Positions 16,030 to 24,959 of a DNA stretch of 36,293 bases are shown here, piece after piece. The translations under genes and the position numbers were made by a program. Source of the stretch: Rhodospirillaceae bacterium (lineage in GTDB: Bacteria; Pseudomonadota; Alphaproteobacteria; Rhodospirillales; Casp-alpha2); assembly GCA_018698795.1 (NCBI GenBank), contig JABIPG010000059.1, forward strand, positions 1-36,293, written 5' to 3'. Numbering within the stretch: the first letter of the stretch is position 1; each line of letters begins with the position of its first letter. Under the pieces are notes generated by a model. It was not told the origin of the DNA. It ran no database searches and saw nothing but the letters and a program-made list of their open reading frames with translations.

Positions 16030-16642
16030 TCATCGGCTGGTATCCGGCGCGAAAAACCGCAAGCACACTCGGCGGCGTCAGTACCGTCACCGCGCCTTGG
16101 CGGGGCCGGTCAAACGGTGCGCCATAACCTTCCGGCGCATAGGGCAGCAATTGCTTGCCAAGCACCAGATGCGGCGCCTCATCGAGCATGACGAATGCCC
16201 CATCAGGCAAATTCGGCAATCGTGCAGAATGTCGCTTCTGCTCGGCCTGACGTGGGATGGCGCGCTCGGTATGCAGGCCGTTGTCGATCTCTTTGGCCGG
16301 CAATGCGCCACAACCCCGGGCATCCATCCCCCGGACATCCATCCATAGCGCCTTGAACCGGTTGTAGTCGGCGCGGCGGCATTCCGCACAAGGGCGATGG
16401 CCAGCCGCAAACGCGACGGCTTCATCAAGGAAAAACAGTTCCGTATAACGCTTAAGCGTCATGACCCGGCGGTGGCGGTTGTTGAACTCAAGCCGACACG
16501 CCACCCAGTTTTTATGCCGCCAGCGCGCGCGGCCAAGCACGCGATTTTCATCATGCAGAACACCGCGATTACCCATCATGGTGCCGCGTGCCGGCGTGGC
16601 GATGATTTGCCCGTCCGGTGTGACGCGGTTTTGCAAGGGCAT
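16001..16642 (-). CDS. conserved protein of unknown function with CxxC motif
   Basis: This 213-residue protein belongs to a conserved but, as far as I know, uncharacterised bacterial family. The N-terminal half carries TPARGTMMGNRG (about 16-27), a Trp/Arg-rich segment (RARWRHKNWVACRLEF) and YTELFFLDEAVAFAAGHRPCAECRRADYN, where the CAEC could bind a metal. The C-terminal half is Pro-rich and less distinctive. No signal peptide or membrane helix is visible. Its start overlaps the panC stop (TGATG), so it is probably translated from the pan operon. The HRPCAEC box vaguely recalls the Ada zinc-binding domain, but homology is not demonstrated. Confidence 0.8.
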   Translation of the reverse strand: MPLQNRVTPDGQIIATPARGTMMGNRGVLHDENRVLGRARWRHKNWVACRLEFNNRHRRVMTLKRYTELFFLDEAVAFAAGHRPCAECRRADYNRFKALWMDVRGMDARGCGALPAKEIDNGLHTERAIPRQAEQKRHSARLPNLPDGAFVMLDEAPHLVLGKQLLPYAPEGYGAPFDRPRQGAVTVLTPPSVLAVFRAGYQPMINPPAVYPT

Positions 16643-17460
16643 CAGTCAATCGCCAGGTTATCGATCAGGCGGGTCTTGCCAAGCCACGCAGCACCCAACA
16701 CGCGGGCCGAGCGGCGTGGGTCTGTCACTGGCTGCAAGGTTTCGGAATCACAAACAGAAATATAATCGACCGATAAAAATCCAGCGTCCGATAGGTTCGC
16801 AGAAGCGGCTTTAGCTGTCAGTTCACCCGCGGCGACACGCCGCAAATTGTCGTAAAGCGCTGGGGCAATCGCACGTTGTTGTGGCGAAAGATAGGCATTG
16901 CGCGACGACATGGCGAGGCCGTCCGCCTCGCGCACTGTCTCTCCGCCAACGATCTCCACGGGGATATCCAGGTCTCGCACCATGGTGCGGATGACGCAAA
17001 GCTGCTGATAATCCTTCTCGCCGAACACCGCGACATCGGGCAGGCTTTGCAGCAATAGCTTGGTAACGATGGTCGCCACGCCGACGAAAAATTGCGGTCG
17101 GAATTCGCCTTCCAACACCGCTCCCAATTCTTCGACGATGACTTTGGTGGCGTGGCCATCTGGGTACATGACGTCCGGCGTCGGCGCGAACATCAGGGCC
17201 GCGCCGGCATCCTCGAACATGGCTGCATCGGCGGCCTCGTCACGCGGGTAGCTGTCGAAATCTTCGTTGGGGGCAAACTGGGTTGGATTGACGAACAAGG
17301 TCGCCACCACGCGTTCCGTACGGTTGTCGGCTTCATGCACCAAAGAGAGATGCCCCGCGTGCAGCCCACCCATGGTCGGCACGAGACCGACGCTCATCCC
17401 CTCAGCGCGCCACTGGGCGACACAACGTCGCAAGTCGGCAATGGTCCTGACAATCTGCAT
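16642..17460 (-). CDS. panC: pantothenate synthetase
   Basis: The 272-residue product shows the full motif set of pantoate-beta-alanine ligase: VPTMGGLHAGHLSL near residues 27-40 (HIGH-like nucleotide site), LFVNPTQF near 55-62, FGEKDYQQ, and the KMSKS-equivalent SSRNAYLS. It joins pantoate and beta-alanine using ATP in the cytosol. The pantoate loop reads FRPQFFVGVATIV. It lies 12 bases downstream of panB and overlaps the next gene by one base, forming a panB-panC-unknown operon. Confidence 0.95.
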   Translation of the reverse strand: MQIVRTIADLRRCVAQWRAEGMSVGLVPTMGGLHAGHLSLVHEADNRTERVVATLFVNPTQFAPNEDFDSYPRDEAADAAMFEDAGAALMFAPTPDVMYPDGHATKVIVEELGAVLEGEFRPQFFVGVATIVTKLLLQSLPDVAVFGEKDYQQLCVIRTMVRDLDIPVEIVGGETVREADGLAMSSRNAYLSPQQRAIAPALYDNLRRVAAGELTAKAASANLSDAGFLSVDYISVCDSETLQPVTDPRRSARVLGAAWLGKTRLIDNLAID

Positions 17461-17472
17461 AAAACGCGCCCG

Positions 17473-18303
17473 TCAGTCCGCTGGCTTTTCGACGCCAAAG
17501 CAATGTTCCAGGCCCGGAAAACGCCGGGCGCGGACATCGTCGGCGTAGGCCTTGGCGGCATTCGTCATGGCGGAGCCAAGATCGGCATATTTCTTGACGA
17601 ATTTCGGCGTGAAATCGGCAAAAGTACCGATCATATCCTGGGTCACCAGAATCTGCCCGTCGCAGGCGGGAGACGCACCAATGCCGATGGTCGGCACTTC
17701 GACTTGCTTGGTGATTGCACGGGCCACGGGTTCCACCGTGCCCTCGATCACCATGGCAAACGCACCGGCATCGGCAATCGCCTGGGCATCGGCCATCACC
17801 TGCTTGGCGCCTTCATCGTCTTTGCCTTGGATCTTAAATCCGCCACGGTGTTCCGCTTTTTGCGGCAACAATCCCACATGTCCCAGCACAGGCACACCGG
17901 CATCGACAATGGCTCTCACCGTGGACGCCATCTCCACGCCGCCTTCCAACTTCACCGCTTGGCAGCCCGTTTCCGACATCACCCGTGCGGCCGAGGCAAT
18001 GGCCTGGTATTGCGACGTTTCATAGCTGCCGTGCGGCAAATCGACGACCACACAGGCGTGCTCGGTGCCGCGCATGACGGCTTGGCCGTGCGCGATCATG
18101 ATATCGAGGGTCACACCGCGCGTCGTCTCCAAGCCATAGATGACCATGGCCAGAGAATCCCCCACCAAAAGCAGATCACAATAAGGGTCCAACGCCTTCG
18201 CCATGGGAGTTGTGTAGGCTGTCAGGCAAACCAGTGGGTCGCGACCCTTGCGCGCACCGATGGCATCGGTGCCCACACGCTCGATGCTCGAAGGTTGGTT
18301 CAT
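17473..18303 (-). CDS. panB: 3-methyl-2-oxobutanoate hydroxymethyltransferase
   Basis: The enzyme makes ketopantoate from 2-oxoisovalerate and methylene-tetrahydrofolate. The 276-residue form begins [11 protein letters not shown]. Metal and substrate motifs are present: [47 protein letters not shown], and the catalytic Glu in VIEGTV. ATG 18303 gives the usual family length; the frame stays open to 18486, but the extra 61 residues are not family-like and cross the small gene at 18371-18520. ATG 18318 is an alternative. Promotes the first step of pantothenate synthesis together with panC. Confidence 0.93.
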   Translation of the reverse strand: MNQPSSIERVGTDAIGARKGRDPLVCLTAYTTPMAKALDPYCDLLLVGDSLAMVIYGLETTRGVTLDIMIAHGQAVMRGTEHACVVVDLPHGSYETSQYQAIASAARVMSETGCQAVKLEGGVEMASTVRAIVDAGVPVLGHVGLLPQKAEHRGGFKIQGKDDEGAKQVMADAQAIADAGAFAMVIEGTVEPVARAITKQVEVPTIGIGASPACDGQILVTQDMIGTFADFTPKFVKKYADLGSAMTNAAKAYADDVRARRFPGLEHCFGVEKPAD

Positions 18304-18370
18304 CTCTATCAAAGCCCCCATCTCGGCTCTGCCACTCAATTGTGCAATGCACAATGAATCGTCACGAATG

Positions 18371-18520
18371 TCAAATCCCACCATCTTTTCGGCGGCTGGC
18401 ATCGTCTTCGCGGCGGGCTCTAATACGACCACGAAAACCCCAAACCAAAACCCCGACAAACAGCAACAACATCCACCACACGGCATGTTCTCGAAGCGCG
18501 ATCAGTACGGGATTGTCCAT
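18371..18520 (-). CDS. 49-residue single-helix membrane protein
   Basis: ATG 18520 opens a 49-codon frame ending at TGA 18371. The product has a short N-terminus ([14 protein letters not shown]), one hydrophobic helix ([15 protein letters not shown], about residues 15-29), and a strongly basic then charged tail ([19 protein letters not shown]). GGATAGG 6 bases upstream is a plausible ribosome binding site. The positive-inside rule puts the tail in the cytoplasm. The general shape recalls CcoQ or CcmD, but neither family can be assigned and no oxidase genes are nearby. It stands alone between panB and the divergent gamma-glutamyltransferase. Confidence 0.5.
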   Translation of the reverse strand: MDNPVLIALREHAVWWMLLLFVGVLVWGFRGRIRARREDDASRRKDGGI

Positions 18521-18572
18521 GTCTTACCTATCCGCTGTCATGAGTGGTTGGCACGATAAACGCCAAGCGCGT

Positions 18573-18589
18573 ATGATAACGGTTATCAT
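18573..18589. promoter_or_regulatory. 17-bp palindrome, candidate operator
   Basis: ATGATAAC-G-GTTATCAT is a perfect inverted repeat with 8-bp arms and a single central base. It lies between the divergent 49-residue membrane protein (start 18520) and the gamma-glutamyltransferase, and overlaps both candidate start codons of the latter (18573 and 18588). Symmetry and position suit a dimeric repressor site, for instance of the Fur/Zur type, but the regulator is not identifiable. Confidence 0.45.
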
Positions 18590-20306
18590 GCTTTATTCTC
18601 CTTCAAAAATCCTTCTATCGCTCATTTTTCTGTCTCTCGCCGGCTGTGTGCCGGCCGAGCCGCCATCCACTTCGGGCAATAGCAGAACCGCCCCCCGGCA
18701 CATGATATCAGCGGCCAATCCGTTAGCGGCACGGGCTGGGTTGGATATGCTGCGTGCCGGCGGCAGCGCCGTCGACGCCGCCATCGCCGCGCAAATGGTG
18801 CTGACACTGGTCGAGCCGCAATCATCGGGCATCGGCGGTGGCGCCTTCATGATGCACTTTGACGCCGATGGCGAGGGCGTTGAAAGCTACGACGGTCGTG
18901 AGACTGCACCGCGCTCGGCACATCCCAAGATGTTCCTGAAAGCCGGCAAGCCGATGAAGTTCATGCAAGCCGCGGCTGGCGGATCATCCGTCGGCGTACC
19001 GGGGTTGATCGCCATGCTGGAACTGGCGCACCGCGATCACGGCAAGTTGCCATGGCGCCAGTTATTCCAACCGGCTATTGCGTTGGCCGACAAAGGTTTT
19101 GCCATTTCACCACGCCTTTCTGGCTTGCTGAAGAAAGAGAAAATCCTGCGCAACACGCCATCGTCGCGTGGTTATTTTTACACCGCAAGCGGTAAAAACC
19201 GCGCCATGGGCACCCTGATCCGCAACCCTGACCTAGCCACGACATTTCGCACAATCGCCAACGGCGGTGCCAAAGCCTTTTACCGAGGCGCTATCGCCAA
19301 GGACATCGTCAACGAGGTGCGCCGCGCCGCCAACAATCCGAGCGGCATGACGTTGGGTGACATGGCGGCCTATCGGGCTGTCAAACGCACGCCCATTTGT
19401 GCGCCGTATCGCCAATGGAAGGTCTGCGGCATGGGGCCGCCATCATCGGGCGGTTTAGCCGTGGCGCAAATTCTAGGCCTTTTGGAACCTTTCGATCTCG
19501 GCAAGCTTGGCCCCGCTTCAGCCGAGGCGGTGCATTTGGTCGCCGAGGCCAGCGCACTTGCGTTCGCCGACCGCAATGCCTACGTGGCCGACACCGATTT
19601 CGTGCCGGTGCCGATGCGTGGCATGCTGAACCGCAATTACCTGCGCAGCCGGTCCAAGCTGATCCAACCCGCCCGTGCCGGTGGCAAGCGCAAGCCCGGC
19701 GTACCGCTTGGCGCAACCGCGTTTAATTTCGCTCCCGGCAATGGCACCAAAGGCCATTCCACCAGCCACCTGAGCGTCGTTGATAGCGATGGCAATGCGG
19801 TCTCCATGACGTCGAGCATTGAAACAGTGTTCGGCTCGCGGTTGATGGCCGGTGGGTTCATCCTTAACAACCAACTGACGGATTTCTCGTTTCGCCCTGA
19901 GCGCGACGGCAAGCCAATAGCCAACCGCCCGGCGCCGGGCAAACGCCCACGCAGTTCCATGTCGCCGACCTTGGTTCTCGATCAAGACGGCAAGCTGGTC
20001 ATGGCCGTGGGCTCGCCCGGCGGGTCGCGCATCATCGGCTACGTGACCAAAACCGTGATCGCCGCGCTGGACTGGAACATGGACATGCAGGCCGCCATCA
20101 GTTTGGGCAATTTCGTCAATCGCAACGGCGCGACGGATTTGGAAGCTGGCACCGCCGTCGAAGCCCTAAAGCCCAAATTGGAAGCCATGGGCCACAAAGT
20201 TCGACTGATGAGCCGCGTCAGCGGCCTGCACGGTATCCGCCTCTCCAAGGCCGGCCTGCAAGGTGGCGCTGACCCAAGGCGCGAAGGGGTGGCCATTGGG
20301 GACTAA
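18573..20306 (+). CDS. ggt: gamma-glutamyltransferase (lipoprotein form)
   Basis: The 577-residue precursor (572 if ATG 18588 is used) has a lipoprotein signal (ILLSLIFLSLAGC, Cys followed by VPAEP). Typical regions are AANPLAARAGLDMLRAGGSAVDAAIA and SSGIGGGAFMMH. The autoprocessing and catalytic Thr397 is in GHSTSHLSVVDSDGNAV, and GSPGGSRI supplies the oxyanion glycines. Cleavage before Thr397 would give large and small subunits. By family it cleaves gamma-glutamyl bonds of glutathione in the periplasm. No Shine-Dalgarno sequence is obvious, and a palindrome covers the start. The frame remains open further upstream to 18210, but that extension crosses panB and is rejected. Overlaps the amidase start by 11 bases. 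Confidence 0.92.
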   Translation: MITVIMLYSPSKILLSLIFLSLAGCVPAEPPSTSGNSRTAPRHMISAANPLAARAGLDMLRAGGSAVDAAIAAQMVLTLVEPQSSGIGGGAFMMHFDADGEGVESYDGRETAPRSAHPKMFLKAGKPMKFMQAAAGGSSVGVPGLIAMLELAHRDHGKLPWRQLFQPAIALADKGFAISPRLSGLLKKEKILRNTPSSRGYFYTASGKNRAMGTLIRNPDLATTFRTIANGGAKAFYRGAIAKDIVNEVRRAANNPSGMTLGDMAAYRAVKRTPICAPYRQWKVCGMGPPSSGGLAVAQILGLLEPFDLGKLGPASAEAVHLVAEASALAFADRNAYVADTDFVPVPMRGMLNRNYLRSRSKLIQPARAGGKRKPGVPLGATAFNFAPGNGTKGHSTSHLSVVDSDGNAVSMTSSIETVFGSRLMAGGFILNNQLTDFSFRPERDGKPIANRPAPGKRPRSSMSPTLVLDQDGKLVMAVGSPGGSRIIGYVTKTVIAALDWNMDMQAAISLGNFVNRNGATDLEAGTAVEALKPKLEAMGHKVRLMSRVSGLHGIRLSKAGLQGGADPRREGVAIGD

Positions 20307-21738
20307 TGGAGACATTGACGGAAAACCGCTTTGGCAACTCGGCGCCTGCGACCTTGCGGCGGCCATTGCCAAGGGCGAGGCTACGGCTACCGACGCGGTA
20401 ACGGCATCGATCGAACGCATGCGTGCCGTCAACGGCATCATCAACGCTGTCGTCGACGATTTGAGCGACGCCGCGCTGAAAACCGCAGCCGCCCATGACA
20501 CATCTTTCAAGCAGAACGGTCCTTTGGGCCCGCTGCATGGCGTGCCAGTCACGATCAAAGAAAACATCGACCAGAAAGGCCACGCCACGCCCAACGGCGT
20601 TGACGCCTTCAAGGGCGTCATCGCGCCGGACGACGCGCCCATCGTCACGAATTTGACCCGCGCCGGGGCCATCGTCATCGGGCGTACCAATACGCCGGAA
20701 TTCTCATTCCGCGCCACCACTGACAATGAGTTGCATGGCCGCACCATGAACCCCTGGAACGACTGGGCGTCAGCGGGCGGATCATCGGGCGGCGCGGCGG
20801 CGGCGGTGATGTCGGGCATGGGGGCGCTGGGCCACGGCAACGACATCGGCGGCTCGCTGCGTTATCCCGCCGCGGCCACGGGCGCCGTGACCGTCAAACC
20901 GGGGCTCGGGCGCACACCGGCCTATAACCCCTCCGCCACCGCCGAACGCGGGCTTTTGGCGCAATTGATGTCCGTGCAGGGCGTCCTCGCCCGTGAAGCG
21001 AAAGATATTCGCCTCGCCATGCAAAACTTGGTGAATTACGACCCGTCGGACCCCTGGATGGTCCCGATGCCTTTCGACGGGCCCAAACTTGAAACACCAA
21101 TCAAAGTCGCGTTCACCAAAAACACGTTCGAGTTTGAGCTGCACCCAGCCGTCGACAAAGCGCTGACGACGGCCCGCGACGCGCTGGCCGATGCCGGGTA
21201 TGAAATCGTCGAGACCGAGCCGCCGCTATTGCGCGAAACGGCGCGTGAGGCCAACCGCTGCTTGTTCGGCGAAACCATCGCCATGCTGGGCCCCGACATC
21301 CGCACTCACGGCAGTGAAACGGTCCAACGTATCTTCGAAAACTACGCCGAATACTTTGAACCCTACGAGGGCCACGACCTCTTACTCGGCATGGCCAAGC
21401 GTGCGCACTACGCCCGTGCCTGGACCACCTTCCTGGCGGAATACCCGTTGGTTCTCACCCCTTTCCTGCCGCATCCCACCTATGCGTGGGACCGCGACGC
21501 ACAAGGCTTGGAAGGTGTCATTGAGGTATTGGGGGCGGGCATTTACAGCTATTCCATGAACTACATGGGGCTGCCGGCAGGCATTATCTCCGCCAACGCC
21601 AACGATGGCTTGCCGGTGGGCGTGCAGATCGTTGGGCAGCGTTTCCGCGAAGACCTGATCATCGATGCCTGCGAAGCCGTCGAAGACCGCGTCGGCGTCA
21701 TGGCGGAGATTTTGTTCGGGCGTGAGGCGGCGAACTGA
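20296..21738 (+). CDS. amidase signature family hydrolase
   Basis: The 480-residue enzyme contains the complete Ser-cisSer-Lys triad of the amidase signature family: Lys88 (TIKENID), Ser163 (SAGGSSGG) and nucleophile Ser187 (GNDIGGSLRYP). The spacing between the two serines equals that in fatty acid amide hydrolase. TTG 20296 is chosen as start because GAAGGGG (20283-20289) stands 6 bases before it; a GTG at 20263 would extend 33 bases further into the preceding gene. It overlaps the gamma-glutamyltransferase 3' end, so the two are probably coupled. Substrate unknown; all GatA partners are absent, so a free-standing carboxamide hydrolase is likelier than a tRNA amidotransferase. Confidence 0.9.
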   Translation: MGTNGDIDGKPLWQLGACDLAAAIAKGEATATDAVTASIERMRAVNGIINAVVDDLSDAALKTAAAHDTSFKQNGPLGPLHGVPVTIKENIDQKGHATPNGVDAFKGVIAPDDAPIVTNLTRAGAIVIGRTNTPEFSFRATTDNELHGRTMNPWNDWASAGGSSGGAAAAVMSGMGALGHGNDIGGSLRYPAAATGAVTVKPGLGRTPAYNPSATAERGLLAQLMSVQGVLAREAKDIRLAMQNLVNYDPSDPWMVPMPFDGPKLETPIKVAFTKNTFEFELHPAVDKALTTARDALADAGYEIVETEPPLLRETAREANRCLFGETIAMLGPDIRTHGSETVQRIFENYAEYFEPYEGHDLLLGMAKRAHYARAWTTFLAEYPLVLTPFLPHPTYAWDRDAQGLEGVIEVLGAGIYSYSMNYMGLPAGIISANANDGLPVGVQIVGQRFREDLIIDACEAVEDRVGVMAEILFGREAAN

Positions 21739-21921
21739 CCGCAACGATTTTCTTTCCGCCCTGACCTCAGCCGAAATCGTACGCGTTTTTGTCGCCAAGC
21801 AAGTGTCCGGATTTGACCCGAAGCCGCCTCAACAGGTTTGCCGATGCCTAGCCCCGTGTTAGCGTTCGGCAAATTGCAGCCAAGCAACTGCGGCTTGGAC
21901 AAGTTGATCAGGAGCCCCCCT

Positions 21922-22560
21922 ATGCAGTCCAGTGTGGTTGAGTTTTTCGGATCCTTGCAGAGCCCGTATTGTTATTTTGCATTAGATCGACTTGAGGCTT
22001 TGAAGCGCGATCTGAGCGTCCAAATCGTCATGCGCCCGGTTTTACCCGGTGTTATCCGTATAGCAGATATCTTTGTTGACCGTTCTCAGATGGAATTGGC
22101 CTATTTCGATCAAGATGTAGCACGGACAGCCGATTTTCTTGAACTTCCCTTTGGTGAGCCCCTTCCATCACCAGTAAATTGGGTTGAAGGAGGAGGTTGG
22201 CTTGCCGACCAGGAACAAGGTCGGGTGTTTCGCCTCTATAATATGCTTTTTCAGGCATTTCACTTATCCAAGCAGTTCCAACTATATGCCGCATTGATGC
22301 GCCTCATCTGGGCGTCGCGAACACGTGACTGGGACAAACCCGAACATCTTGCCAAGTGCCTTATCGAAGTTGACCTGCCAGAAGATTTGATCGACCAACC
22401 TGATGATTTGTCTCCAGAAGCCGAACACTATTTCGCGGCAAATCAACAAGCGATGAACGATAGTGGGCATTGGGGTGTGCCGATGTTTTCTTGGCTAGGA
22501 GAACCTTTTTACGGTCAAGACCGCCTCGACCAGCTTCGCTGGCGGATTGAAACGACTTAA
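21922..22560 (+). CDS. DsbA/kappa-GST-fold isomerase-like protein
   Basis: The 212-residue protein matches the 2-hydroxychromene-2-carboxylate isomerase / kappa-class glutathione transferase family. An N-terminal thioredoxin-like strand leads to SLQSPYCYFALDRLEAL with the candidate catalytic Ser14. A helical insertion is followed by GHWGVPMFSWLGEPFYGQDRLDQL, the cis-Pro region and C-terminal signature. ATG 21922 follows AGGAG by 7 bases. The gene has lower GC than its neighbours. The family acts on glutathione conjugates or aromatic intermediates; proximity to gamma-glutamyltransferase makes a glutathione link attractive, but the 183-base gap to the amidase leaves co-transcription open. Confidence 0.8.
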   Translation: MQSSVVEFFGSLQSPYCYFALDRLEALKRDLSVQIVMRPVLPGVIRIADIFVDRSQMELAYFDQDVARTADFLELPFGEPLPSPVNWVEGGGWLADQEQGRVFRLYNMLFQAFHLSKQFQLYAALMRLIWASRTRDWDKPEHLAKCLIEVDLPEDLIDQPDDLSPEAEHYFAANQQAMNDSGHWGVPMFSWLGEPFYGQDRLDQLRWRIETT

Positions 22561-22696
22561 AACTCAGCACCAGTCCGCAAATAGCGACTTCAGGAAACTT
22601 CACACGCTAACGAGAAAAGTCCGGCATTCTCTCGAATCCAAACACTGGAATGGAGCTTGACTGGCTAAGGGTTCGCGTGAACAGCGAATCTCGCCG

Positions 22697-23485
22697 TCAG
22701 CGCGTTGCGACGATAAAAATCCGCCGGAAGGGGAATAGCGTTTTGCCGTCGGGCCGCTTGGGGTAGATATCCCTGAGCCGGTCGGCATAGTCGTCGAAAA
22801 ATACCTGGCGCTGGTCTTCGGTTTCCAGCGCATCCAAGTAGGGCTTGAGCGCTGAACCTTTGGTCCATTCGGCAACCGCGTTGTCGCCTTCCAGCACTTG
22901 CAGGAATTCGCTTTCCCAGATGTTCAGCTGGCTCACGTGCGGGCGCAGCAGGTCGTAGTGCTCTTCCGGCTCCATCACCGGCGGCAGGCCGCGCGCGCCA
23001 CGTATTGTGTCGGCCCAGGGGCTTGCCTCAATGACGTCGTGCATCAGCGCGTGCGAGGGTGCCTTGTGGTTCCGGGGCATCTGCGCGGCGAAGACGCCAC
23101 CTTCGTCCAATGAGCTCACCAATCCCGGAAACAGCGTCTCGTGACCGTCGACCCATTGCAAAGCGGCATTGGAGTAGAGCACATCTGCGGGCACATCGGG
23201 GCGCCACTTGGTTAAATCGGCTTGCTGCCATTTCACCCGCGGGTCGTGGGCGTCGTCATGGGCCTCGCGGGCGCGGGTAAGCATTTCCTCGGAGGCGTCG
23301 ACACCGATGATATCCGCCTCGGGCCAGCGGTCTTTGAAAAAGTTTGTCAGGTTGCCAGGGCCGCACCCGAGATCGTAGACCGTACGCACATCATCGGCAG
23401 CAATCTGGGCCAACAAATCAAGCGCCGGACGCAGGCGTGGGCCTGAGAATTTCAAGTACTGTTGCGGGTCCCAAATGGCGGTCAT
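22697..23485 (-). CDS. tam: trans-aconitate 2-methyltransferase
   Basis: The 262-residue SAM-dependent methyltransferase starts MTAIWDPQQYLKF, the N-terminus typical of Tam. It carries motif I VYDLGCGPGNLT (about 36-47), IIGVDASEEML (acidic SAM-ribose residue), YSNAALQWVDGH, and the family-specific WESEFLQVLEG. Tam methylates trans-aconitate, a by-product of the citrate cycle that inhibits aconitase. It lies 33 bases downstream of the histidine kinase on the same strand and could be the last gene of the TVP38-oxidoreductase-kinase unit. No strong ribosome binding site is visible (TCTCTCT before ATG). Confidence 0.9.
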   Translation of the reverse strand: MTAIWDPQQYLKFSGPRLRPALDLLAQIAADDVRTVYDLGCGPGNLTNFFKDRWPEADIIGVDASEEMLTRAREAHDDAHDPRVKWQQADLTKWRPDVPADVLYSNAALQWVDGHETLFPGLVSSLDEGGVFAAQMPRNHKAPSHALMHDVIEASPWADTIRGARGLPPVMEPEEHYDLLRPHVSQLNIWESEFLQVLEGDNAVAEWTKGSALKPYLDALETEDQRQVFFDDYADRLRDIYPKRPDGKTLFPFRRIFIVATR

Positions 23486-23518
23486 TGTAGAGAGAGATTA
23501 CACCGCCGGAACAACAAA

Positions 23519-24922
23519 TCAACCGCTCCGATCGGGCAGGGAAATGCGGAAATGGGAGCCGCCCGCACCCGTATCGACAAGTTCGACATCGCCGCCGTGG
23601 GCGCGTAGAACATCGCGGACAATGACCAATCCGAGCCCGGTGCCGCCTTCCCGCGCCGAGCCGGCGAAAGGTTCGAAAAGCTTCGTCCGTGCTTTTTCGG
23701 AGAAGCCCGGTCCATTGTCTGTCAGATCGATAATAAGCTCGCCCGCATTTTTGCTCGCAACCACGTCTAAAACCGTGGCGCCGGCCTCACGCGCGTTGCT
23801 GATAAGATTGGAAAACACCCGGTACAACTGCGCGCGGTCGGCCTCCAGATCGACACTGAAATCGATGCCATTCTTGACAATGATGGCATTGCCGCTCTCG
23901 TCGGGCTCGCGATAAGCGGCAGCCGCCTCGCTGACCAGTTCCTGCAAGTGGAAAGGTGATGGTTTCAAGGTTGGCGCCGCGTCACCGGCATAATCCAGCG
24001 TCTGGCTGCAAAGCTGCACGGCGCGATCGACGGCGTTGTAGAGCCTCGGCAACACGCTCTTGACCTCGGGGTCATCAATCGTCGCCAGCCGATCAAAAGC
24101 CAACACCGCCGTCGCCAAGCTGTTTCGTAAATCATGGTTGATTTTCGCCACCGCCGCACCGAGCGTCGCCAACCGTTCTTTTTGCCCCAATGCTTGGCGC
24201 AACTCGCCCTGCATTTTCGCCAATTCGCGCTCCGTCATGCCGATTTCGTCGGACCGATTGGATGCGCGCAACTCGCGTGTCGCGTCCTGGGGGGCGCGGC
24301 GAAAGGCAGTGATGCTTGAAGTAATGCGCTGGATCGGTCGCACCATGAGCCAGCGCAGGCTCAGATAAACCAATCCCGCCGTGAACAACGAGATCACGAT
24401 AGACAGCTGGAGAATGCGAGCCGAGAACGCATACATGGCCTCGCGCATCGGCGTTTCATCCATCAACACCTCGACCGTCACGTCAGCGCGCTTGGGGGAC
24501 ATGCCGATGATACGAAGCACGCGGTTTTCATCTTGGCTGAGCGTCGAAAAAGCATCGCTGATCCAACCGACGAACCCGCCGCGCCTCAAATCAACGACCA
24601 CATCAACATTAGGCGGCATATCGTTGGCGAGCATTAAGGTGCGGCGCTCAGGGCCCTTCAAGACGATACCGTACGCCTCTGTCTGTTCCAGCAACACTTC
24701 TTCCAACTGACTGTCGGGTGCCTTGTCGGGCATGGCTTCGAGCGCTAGCGTCGCCAAATGCGCGCGCAGGACATGTTCTTCCAGGTAGCTCTTTCGGAAA
24801 CGCGAGATCGACGGCGTCCAGATCAGGAACTCCGCCAACATCACAAACAACACCGTCAAGATCAGCAACCGCGCCGACAGGCTGGTAATGAATGGCGGTA
24901 ATGCAGCGCGGTCATCAGCCAT
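23519..24922 (-). CDS. membrane sensor histidine kinase
   Basis: The 467-residue kinase has a first membrane helix near residues 15-33, an extracytoplasmic region of about 130 residues, a second helix near 165-185 and a HAMP segment (VRPIQRITSSITAFRR). His263 lies in KINHDLRNSLATA, the HPK type in which HDLRN replaces HELRT. The ATPase domain has LISNAREAGA, LTDNGPGF and GTGLGLVIVRDV. ATG 24922 follows AGGAG, whereas a longer frame to 25006 would overlap the oxidoreductase gene. No response regulator is adjacent, so its partner lies elsewhere. It follows the oxidoreductase by 37 bases. Confidence 0.88.
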   Translation of the reverse strand: MADDRAALPPFITSLSARLLILTVLFVMLAEFLIWTPSISRFRKSYLEEHVLRAHLATLALEAMPDKAPDSQLEEVLLEQTEAYGIVLKGPERRTLMLANDMPPNVDVVVDLRRGGFVGWISDAFSTLSQDENRVLRIIGMSPKRADVTVEVLMDETPMREAMYAFSARILQLSIVISLFTAGLVYLSLRWLMVRPIQRITSSITAFRRAPQDATRELRASNRSDEIGMTERELAKMQGELRQALGQKERLATLGAAVAKINHDLRNSLATAVLAFDRLATIDDPEVKSVLPRLYNAVDRAVQLCSQTLDYAGDAAPTLKPSPFHLQELVSEAAAAYREPDESGNAIIVKNGIDFSVDLEADRAQLYRVFSNLISNAREAGATVLDVVASKNAGELIIDLTDNGPGFSEKARTKLFEPFAGSAREGGTGLGLVIVRDVLRAHGGDVELVDTGAGGSHFRISLPDRSG

Positions 24923-24959
24923 GCGGGTGGCTCCTGGAAAATCTATCGCGGCGCCGATT

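Noticed and set aside
17092-18357. Open frame of 421 codons on the plus strand
   Set aside because: Antisense to panC and panB; His/Arg-rich shadow without family motifs.
18304-18486. N-terminal extension of panB
   Set aside because: The added residues (Cys/Gly-rich start) are not family-like and mostly shadow the 49-residue membrane protein read in another frame.
18210-18572. N-terminal extension of gamma-glutamyltransferase
   Set aside because: It crosses the 5' end of panB on the other strand and would hide the lipoprotein signal peptide at 18573-18650 inside the chain.
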